The position numbers and the translations under genes are program-made. A model generated the notes under the pieces. It was not told the DNA's origin. It ran no database searches and was given only the letters and a program-made list of their open reading frames with translations. Shown here one piece after another: positions 8,497 through 14,429 of a stretch of DNA of 34,331 nt. The DNA comes from SIG223 sp964442785 (GTDB lineage Bacteria > Bacillota_I > Bacilli_A > RFN20 > DUOF01): contig CAYTZW010000015.1 in assembly GCA_964442785.1 (NCBI GenBank), positions 1 through 34,331 on the forward strand, given 5' to 3'. Position 1 is the first letter of the stretch. Each line of letters begins with the position of its first letter.

Positions 8497-9216
8497 ATGC
8501 AATTAGAACTATTATTTACCGCTAATGACGGCTTTGTACCTGTTGATTATAGGCCTTTTATTATGAGTTTTTTCAAAGGAAGTCTCAATAATTTTTATAA
8601 AAGTGTTTTTAATGAACTTTATAGCAAAGATAACATTAAAGCAAAATCATTTACATTTTCGACATATTTTCAAAAAAGTACTATGAAAAATGGAAAAATA
8701 ATTCTCCCAACAAAAAAATTTAAAGTAGTCATTTCAAGTTATGATTACACACTTATTATGTATTTGTATAATTCGATACTGCCGAAATTTAAGAAAAAGT
8801 TTACAATTCCTATGAAAACAAGCATTACGCTTACTGGGATTAACATTAAAGATAATACAGACATAAAAAAAGATGAAATTAAAATTCGATTTTTAAGTCC
8901 ATTGCTTGTTCGTGATAAAACAGACAATCAAGAAAAATATCTTGATTATCTCGAAGATGAATTTAATGAAAAACTAAACATTGTCGTTAAAAATTTCATT
9001 GACACTCTCCCTAATATAAAATTTAAAAATGAAAAGATTGAACTCGTTCCTATTCAGCCTAAACGTACAGTGATAAAATGTATGAATTTGTTATTTAATG
9101 CTTCCTACGGAACTTTCATTCTAAAAGGAGACCCTAAACTTTTGACCTATCTTCACAATAGTGGTATAGGAAGTCGGCGAGGCGAAGGCTTTGGAATGTT
9201 TATGCTGGTAGAATAA
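8497..9216 (+). CDS. cas6: Cas6, CRISPR repeat endoribonuclease
   Basis: 239 aa with two ferredoxin-like halves and the Cas6 C-terminal glycine-rich loop SGIGSRRGEGFGMFMLV (about 222-238). It should cut the array transcript within each repeat, releasing crRNAs with the 8-nt handle ACGGATAC. Odd point: the only histidine in the protein is H220, just before the glycine loop; there is none in the N-terminal half, where many Cas6 enzymes carry the general acid/base. Active sites vary in this family (some use Tyr/Lys), so this does not argue against function. AAGGAG at 8480-8485 overlaps the csm5 stop; cas1 follows with no gap. Confidence 0.9.
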   Translation: MQLELLFTANDGFVPVDYRPFIMSFFKGSLNNFYKSVFNELYSKDNIKAKSFTFSTYFQKSTMKNGKIILPTKKFKVVISSYDYTLIMYLYNSILPKFKKKFTIPMKTSITLTGINIKDNTDIKKDEIKIRFLSPLLVRDKTDNQEKYLDYLEDEFNEKLNIVVKNFIDTLPNIKFKNEKIELVPIQPKRTVIKCMNLLFNASYGTFILKGDPKLLTYLHNSGIGSRRGEGFGMFMLVE

Positions 9217-10203
9217 ATGAAAAAAGAAGTATTTTGTTTTTCACAAGGAGAATTAAGAAAAAAAGATGATTCACTCGAATTTGAAGATTTGAATGGAGAA
9301 AAAACTTCCATACCAATTATCCAAATTAATATTATCTATTTATTAGAAAATGTTAAACTATCTACTCCTTGTTTAAAACTTTTAGGAAAATATGGTATTA
9401 CTGTCCATTATTTTGATAAATATGAATATTATATAGGTTCCTTTTTTCCTAAAAGTATCGATAATTTAAATGGAGAATTACTAGTAAAACAAGTTTTAAA
9501 TTTTACTAACAACTTTGAAAGAGTAGAATTATCCAAAAAGATTATATATGCTTGTTTTAAAAATATGAGAAGAAACATTAAATATTACTCTAATCGAAAT
9601 GCTTTAGATATGAATAAAATAGAATCAAATTTCACAAAAAACTTTAATCAGTTAGATAAAGCAACCACCATTAATGAAATAATGCTTATTGAAGCTAATA
9701 TGCATAAAACTTATTACTCTTTTTGGAATGATATTTTATTATATGAAAAATTCATAGGAAGGATAAAATCAAATCCAACAGATATTGTTAATATTTTAAT
9801 AAATTTTATTAATTCTTTATTGTATTCTCTAATTGTGTCTGAAATCTATAAAACAGGTTTAAATCCAACTATAAGTTTCTTACACGAACCAGGAAAATCT
9901 AAATTTTCACTATCTTTTGATATAGCAGAAGTTTTTAGACCACTTTTAGTAGATAGATTAATATTTTATTTACTAAACAAAAGAATTATATCAGAAAAAG
10001 ATATAAATGAAGATAACTTACTAACTGACAATTCAATCAAAAAGATTTTGTATCATTGGGACAATCAAATAAATACTACTTTTTATCATAGAGGACTAAA
10101 AAGGCATATCACATATCGCTATCTTATAAGGGAAGAATTATATAAGTTAATTCGTCATTTAAACGAAGAAAAAGAATATTCAGGATTTGTATTTTGGTGG
10201 TAA
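9217..10203 (+). CDS. cas1: Cas1, spacer integrase
   Basis: 328 aa. Starts MKKEVFCFSQGELRKKDDSL, the form common in Cas1 of types I-B and III. Metal-binding catalytic residues are visible: E159 in LIEANMHKTYYSFW, H223 in SFLHEPGKSKFSL, and E238 with D235 in SFDIAEVFRPLLVDR. Cas1 forms a heterohexamer with Cas2 and inserts new spacers at the leader-repeat junction; no reverse transcriptase is fused and no cas4 is nearby. The ATG follows the cas6 stop directly (TAAATG) and has only a weak ribosome site, so expression is probably coupled to cas6. Confidence 0.96.
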   Translation: MKKEVFCFSQGELRKKDDSLEFEDLNGEKTSIPIIQINIIYLLENVKLSTPCLKLLGKYGITVHYFDKYEYYIGSFFPKSIDNLNGELLVKQVLNFTNNFERVELSKKIIYACFKNMRRNIKYYSNRNALDMNKIESNFTKNFNQLDKATTINEIMLIEANMHKTYYSFWNDILLYEKFIGRIKSNPTDIVNILINFINSLLYSLIVSEIYKTGLNPTISFLHEPGKSKFSLSFDIAEVFRPLLVDRLIFYLLNKRIISEKDINEDNLLTDNSIKKILYHWDNQINTTFYHRGLKRHITYRYLIREELYKLIRHLNEEKEYSGFVFWW

Positions 10204-10206
10204 AAT

Positions 10207-10485
10207 ATGTTTATTATTGTTAGTTATGATATAAAAACAGATGAAATTGGTAATAAAATATTACAAAAAGTATTTAAAATATGTAAAAAATATTTATTTA
10301 GATTACAAAATTCTGTATTTATTGGTGAATTATCAAAAATGGAAATAGAAAATTTAAAAAAAGAACTTTCTTATTGTATAAGAAATAGTGATAAATGTGA
10401 TATAATGATTGTAAAGAACGTTAAAAATATTGTTCATTATAGTTTGTCACAACAACAAGATTATAACAAAACCATAATAATCTAA
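10207..10485 (+). CDS. cas2: Cas2, adaptation subunit
   Basis: 92 aa ferredoxin-fold protein starting MFIIVSYDIKTDEIGNK; D8 in VSYDI is the conserved Asp of the family. The block LFRLQNSVFIGELSKMEIENLK is typical. It dimerises as the bridge of the Cas1-Cas2 integrase. It starts 3 bp after the cas1 stop with a weak GGTGG site and is the last gene of the operon; the CRISPR leader begins directly after its stop. Confidence 0.95.
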   Translation: MFIIVSYDIKTDEIGNKILQKVFKICKKYLFRLQNSVFIGELSKMEIENLKKELSYCIRNSDKCDIMIVKNVKNIVHYSLSQQQDYNKTIII

Positions 10486-10619
10486 ATCATATCTGTCTAA
10501 CAATTTAATTAGTAATAATTGTCATTTACGACAGATAAAAAATTGATAAAGTATCCGATATAATAGATATTTATTAAAAATTTAATTCTAAAATTATTTA
10601 AATATCATTAATGTTTTCT
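10486..10619 (+). promoter_or_regulatory. CRISPR leader
   Basis: A 134-bp AT-rich stretch between cas2 and the first repeat. It is at the leader end because repeats decay at the opposite end of the array. It holds a nested inverted repeat: ATCTGTC (10491-10497) with GACAGAT (10530-10536), and inside it ACAATT (10500-10505) with AATTGT (10517-10522). A TATAAT at 10559-10564 is a candidate -10 for the array transcript, but no -35 is well spaced (TTGATA at 10543 is only 10 nt away). GTATCCG at 10551-10557 is the exact complement of the last 7 nt of the repeat. Confidence 0.7.
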
Positions 10620-10713
10620 ATAAAATTCTAACCATATTGGACGGATACTCTATATCTCTTTTGCTTATCTTTGTTTTAATCATTATAAAATTCTAACCAT
10701 ATTGGACGGATAC

Positions 10714-10813
10714 NNNNNNNNNNNNNNNNNNNNNNNNNNNNNNNNNNNNNNNNNNNNNNNNNNNNNNNNNNNNNNNNNNNNNNNNNNNNNNNNNNNNNNN
10801 NNNNNNNNNNNNN
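10714..10813. other. Assembly gap of 100 N inside the array
   Basis: Exactly 100 N between two intact repeats. This is the customary filler for a gap of unknown size, so the array may be longer or shorter than drawn. Any reading frame crossing it is meaningless. Confidence 0.97.
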
Positions 10814-11846
10814 ATAAAATTCTAACCATATTGGACGGATACATAACCAAATTTAAACAATTTTGTTTTGTTCCTTTAATAAAATTCTAACCATATTGGA
10901 CGGATACTGACTTTAAATTGTTGTACTTGCATTTTTCACTTTATAAAATTCTAACCATATTGGACGGATACAGTTGTGTAAATACCGGCATCTTCGATTT
11001 TGGAATTGATAAAATTCTAACCATATTGGACGGATACTAATTGCTCTTTTAAAATTCTTCTAAAATTAACTCCATAAAATTCTAACCATATTGGACGGAT
11101 ACACTAAATGCAACTAGCACATTATCAAACTCACTAAATAAAATTCTAACCATATTGGACGGATACCTAATTAAAAATGGTATTTCTATTTTAACCATAT
11201 TAATAAAATTCTAACCATATTGGACGGATACTGATAATCAATTCTAAATAATTTGTTTTTGTTCCTTATAAAATTCTAACCATATTGGACGGATACCATT
11301 TCCTCCTTTTATGTTGCGTTGTGTAGCATTAATAAAATTCTAACCATATTGGACGGATACTAAGTGCTTTCCTTTTATTTGCTTTAAATTCTATAATAAA
11401 ATTCTAACCATATTGGACGGATACAATTTTGAATAACGCATTTTCTTTGCAACATTCAAATAAAATTCTAACCATATTGGACGGATACTACGTTTTATCA
11501 ATTCGATATTCCACATCGTTATCCATAAAATTCTAACCATATTGGACGGATACTCAATTCTCTATCGGAACAATCTAACCAATGCTCTATAAAATTCTAA
11601 CCATATTGGACGGATACCATATCTCACCTCTTTAAATAAACGGATTGTTTTGATAAAATTCTAACCATATTGGACGGATACCAAATTCTAAAAGCCATTT
11701 ATCTTTTTCTAATTCATAAAATTCTAACCATATTGGACGGATACTCAAACATCACTTCATACATCACTGTTTTTTGAAAAGATAAAATTCTAACCATATT
11801 GGACGGATACTATTCATTCGCGATAATTTGAACACTTGCAGTTTTA

Positions 11847-11934
11847 ATAAAATTCTAACCATATTGGACAAATGCTTAATTCTTTACAATTTTAATTGTT
11901 AAAATTAATTTTATGAAATTCTAACCATATTGGA
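11847..11934 (+). repeat. Decayed leader-distal end of the array
   Basis: The repeat at 11847-11875 has three changes in its last six bases (GGATAC to AAATGC). The last copy at 11913-11934 keeps only the first 22 nt with one change and then runs into TATTTTTTGCC. The spacer between them (11876-11912) contains an all-AT perfect inverted repeat, AATTTTAA (11888-11895) and TTAAAATT (11899-11906). Terminal decay marks the old end of the array. Confidence 0.9.
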
Positions 11935-11981
11935 TATTTTTTGCCTTTTGATTAATAGTTTTTAGAGTATTCTTTCCAATA

Positions 11982-12009
11982 GTTTTACTACTTTATTTTA
12001 TCTTTTTTT
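11982..12009 (+). repeat. 28-bp direct repeat, right copy, flanking the CRISPR-Cas locus
   Basis: Identical to 2861-2888 over all 28 bases. It runs straight into the tex -10 element; only 47 bp of unassigned sequence (11935-11981) separate it from the last CRISPR repeat remnant. I see no gene or hairpin in those 47 bp. Confidence 0.85.
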
Positions 12010-12017
12010 GGTATAAT
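12009..12017 (+). promoter_or_regulatory. Extended -10 promoter of tex
   Basis: TGG followed by TATAAT at 12012-12017 is an extended -10 (TG-n-TATAAT), which fits the absence of a good -35. The T-rich 28-bp repeat occupies the upstream region. The site lies 25 bp before the tex start, with GAGGTG at 12025-12030 as the ribosome site. Confidence 0.6.
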
Positions 12018-12041
12018 ACTTTTCGAGGTGTTAAAGTAAAA

Positions 12042-14204
12042 ATGAATGAAGAAATTATTATTCTTACAAGTGAAAAATTAAATATTAAAGTTTCTCAAAC
12101 AGAAGCTGTAATTGGAATGCTACAAGAAGGAGCGACTATTCCTTTTATTGCAAGATATCGTAAAGAACAAACTGGTGGACTTGATGAAGAACAAATTAGA
12201 ACCATTTCCGTTACTTATGAATATGAAAACAAATTACATCAAAGAAAAGAAGAAGTTATCCGTTTAATATCTGAAAAGGATAAAATGACCCCTGAACTTG
12301 AAAAAAGCATTTTAGAAGCTAAAACATTAACGGAAGTAGAAGATTTGTATTTGCCTTATAAAGAAAAGAAAAAAACAAGAGCGACAACCGCTATTGCCAA
12401 AGGTTTAGAGCCACTTGCAGATTTTCTTTTAACTCTTTCTAATATAGAGCCACTTTCTAAAGCTGAAGAATTTTTAAATGATGAAGTTAAATCTGTCGAA
12501 GAAGCTTTAAATGGTGCTAAAGATATTATCGCTGAAAGAATTTCTGATGATGCTGATATAAGAGGTTCTTTAAGAAATTATCTAACTAAATATGGTAGAA
12601 TTACTACTTCTATTAAAAAAGATGCTGTCGATGAATTTAAAACTTATGAATTATATTATGAACATAGTGAGCCTATTAAATGGATTCCTTCACATCGTAT
12701 TTTAGCCATTAATCGTGCTGAAAAAGAAGATATTATTAAGGTAAAATTAGAAATAGATGACCAACAATTTATTGATAATATCAATTATAAAATGAATAAA
12801 AAGAAATCTCCTTCTAATATTTATATTCAAGAAGCTATCACTGATTCTTATAAAAGATTGTTATTTCCTTCTATTGAAAGAGAAATACGAACTGAATTAA
12901 CTGATAAAGCACAAGAGCAAGCAATAGAACTTTTTGCTAAAAATTTAGAGCAATTATTATTAACGCCACCTTTAAAAGGAAAAATGATGTTAGGACTTGA
13001 CCCTGCTTTTAGAACGGGTATTAAAATGGCAGTCATTAATAAAAGTGGTGATTTCATTACTAAAGATGTTATTTATCCTAATGAAAAATACAAAGGAGAA
13101 ATCGTTTCTCCTGCTCGAAGACAAGAAGCAAAGATTAAAATGTTAACTTTAATTAAGAAATACAATATCGAACTTATCGCCATTGGAAATGGTACGGCTT
13201 CAAGAGAAACCGAAGAATTTGTTGCTGAAACTATAAAGGAAAATAATTTAGATGTTAAATATATTATCGTTAGTGAAGCAGGGGCTTCTGTTTACTCTGC
13301 TAGTGAACTTGCTAAAAAGGAATTTCCTGATTTAGTAGTAGAAGAAAGAAGTGCTATCTCTATTGCCAGAAGGGTAATTGACCCTTTAGCAGAATTAATT
13401 AAAATTGACCCAAAATCCATTGGAGTAGGACAATATCAACACGATGTAAATCAAAGTAAATTATCTGATTCACTTGAATTTACAGTATCTAAGGTAGTTA
13501 ATAATGTAGGTGTTAATGTTAACAGTGCGTCTTCTGAACTTTTAAGTTATGTATCTGGATTAAACAAAAAGACCGCTAATTCAATTATTGCCTATCGACA
13601 AGAACACGGATTTATCAAAGATAGAGAAGAAATCTCTAAAATAAAAGGAATCGGTGCTAAATCTTTCCAACAAGCTATTGGTTTCCTTAAAATCTTAGAA
13701 AGTGATAATCCTTTAGATAAAACCTTTATTCACCCTGAAAATTACAAAAAAGTAATTACTATGATAAATGATTTAGGATTAGAAAAAGAAACTATTGGTA
13801 GTTCTAAATATGAAGAAATACTTTCTAATTTAGACATTAAAGAAGCTTCTAGCAAATATGACATTGGAGAATTAACTTTAGAAGACATAAAAAATGAACT
13901 TTTAAAGCCTTTAAGAGATGTTAGGGACTCTTACCCTATTCCTACATTAAAAAGTGATGTTTTGCACTTAGAAGACTTAAAAATAGGTATGGAATTAGAA
14001 GGAACAGTAAGAAGTATTGTTGACTTTGGTGCTTTTGTAGACATTGGACTTAAAAACGACGGAATGGTTCATAAATCAAAGATGTCCACTCAAAAAATAA
14101 ATCACCCACTTGATGTTGTCAGTGTAGGTGATATCATCAAAGTTTATGTACTTGATATTCAAAAAGAGAAAAATAGAGTTTCCTTAACAATGATAAAAGA
14201 ATAA
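12042..14204 (+). CDS. tex: Tex, S1-domain RNA-binding transcription accessory protein
   Basis: 720 aa, full length. The N-terminal helical domain carries GATIPFIARYRKEQTGGLDE (30-49), diagnostic of Tex. The RNase H-like YqgF domain starts near LGLDPAFRTG (317-326) and includes AIGNGTASRE (380-389). GVGQYQHDV (461-469) leads to helix-hairpin-helix motifs (about 490-550, ending KGIGAKSFQQA). A C-terminal S1 domain fills 649-720 (GTVRSIVDFGAFVDIG, DGMVHKS, KNRVSLTM). Tex binds RNA and structured nucleic acids and influences transcription or translation of many genes; its exact biochemical role in Bacillota is not settled. A single-gene unit with its own promoter and terminator. Its promoter region abuts the right-hand repeat of the CRISPR-Cas block. 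Confidence 0.97.
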   Translation: MNEEIIILTSEKLNIKVSQTEAVIGMLQEGATIPFIARYRKEQTGGLDEEQIRTISVTYEYENKLHQRKEEVIRLISEKDKMTPELEKSILEAKTLTEVEDLYLPYKEKKKTRATTAIAKGLEPLADFLLTLSNIEPLSKAEEFLNDEVKSVEEALNGAKDIIAERISDDADIRGSLRNYLTKYGRITTSIKKDAVDEFKTYELYYEHSEPIKWIPSHRILAINRAEKEDIIKVKLEIDDQQFIDNINYKMNKKKSPSNIYIQEAITDSYKRLLFPSIEREIRTELTDKAQEQAIELFAKNLEQLLLTPPLKGKMMLGLDPAFRTGIKMAVINKSGDFITKDVIYPNEKYKGEIVSPARRQEAKIKMLTLIKKYNIELIAIGNGTASRETEEFVAETIKENNLDVKYIIVSEAGASVYSASELAKKEFPDLVVEERSAISIARRVIDPLAELIKIDPKSIGVGQYQHDVNQSKLSDSLEFTVSKVVNNVGVNVNSASSELLSYVSGLNKKTANSIIAYRQEHGFIKDREEISKIKGIGAKSFQQAIGFLKILESDNPLDKTFIHPENYKKVITMINDLGLEKETIGSSKYEEILSNLDIKEASSKYDIGELTLEDIKNELLKPLRDVRDSYPIPTLKSDVLHLEDLKIGMELEGTVRSIVDFGAFVDIGLKNDGMVHKSKMSTQKINHPLDVVSVGDIIKVYVLDIQKEKNRVSLTMIKE

Positions 14205-14232
14205 GCCTTATCAAAATAATAAGGCTTTTTTT
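14203..14232 (+). terminator. Rho-independent terminator of tex
   Basis: AAGCCTTAT (14203-14211) pairs perfectly with ATAAGGCTT (14219-14227) around a 7-nt loop and runs into seven T (14226-14232). It overlaps the tex stop codon. Confidence 0.9.
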
Positions 14233-14298
14233 CTGCAAAAATATCTTTATAAACTCTCTTTTTATTCAATTAATTTTTTAAAAAAACCAACTCCACGT

Positions 14299-14332
14299 TT
14301 GACAAAAGTAGCAAAAATAGTGTTTTTGTCAA
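14299..14332. repeat. Inverted repeat TTGACAAAA / TTTTGTCAA between tex and the giant gene
   Basis: Perfect 9-bp arms at 14299-14307 and 14324-14332, with a third related element, ACTTTTGAC, at 14345-14353. It lies between two convergent terminators and has no U-tail, so it is not an obvious terminator. The rest of 14233-14369 is AT-rich and holds no gene that I can see. Function unknown. Confidence 0.5.
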
Positions 14333-14369
14333 TCTTGGGAACACACTTTTGACGTTTTTTCACATAAAA

Positions 14370-14416
14370 AAACCCTTAAGTTTATCTAACATTATAGTTA
14401 GTCTAACTTAGGGTTT
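14370..14416 (-). terminator. Terminator of the giant Ig-like gene
   Basis: A long hairpin: AAACCCT then AAGTT (14370-14382, one bulged T) pairs with AACTTAGGGTTT (14405-14416), and CTAAC/GTTAG extend the stem inward. On the minus strand it ends in a run of seven T. It lies 14 bp beyond the giant gene stop and also has a T-run on the plus strand, so it may work both ways. Confidence 0.85.
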
Positions 14417-14429
14417 ATTTTTTTAGAGC

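Larger units (their letters stand above)
10620..11934 (+). CRISPR. Type III-A CRISPR array, 18 intact and 2 decayed repeats visible
   Basis: Repeat of 29 nt: ATAAAATTCTAACC then ATATTGGACGGATAC. Eighteen visible copies are identical; the bases before them vary, which fixes the length. Visible spacers are 34-37 nt. Transcription is on the plus strand: the repeat ends ACGGATAC, very close to the Csm crRNA handles ACGGAAAC (S. thermophilus) and ACGAGAAC (S. epidermidis), and a short CCA-TAT-TGG hairpin sits directly before it, as expected for Cas6 cutting. Repeat starts: 10620, 10685, gap, 10814, 10879, 10943, 11009, 11074, 11138, 11203, 11268, 11332, 11396, 11460, 11525, 11589, 11653, 11716, 11782, 11847 (decayed), 11913 (partial). 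The true spacer number is unknown because of the gap. Confidence 0.98.

Noticed and set aside
10714..10813. Reading the 100 N as exactly two spacers and one repeat
   Set aside because: The arithmetic fits, but 100 N is the standard filler for gaps of unknown size.
10702..10890. A reading frame crossing the N stretch
   Set aside because: It is made of CRISPR repeat, N and spacer; not a gene.
11167..11202. Repeat-like TTTTAACCATATTA inside a spacer, as a degenerate repeat
   Set aside because: It is only about 14 nt, lacks the handle, and the spacer has normal length and flanking repeats; probably chance.
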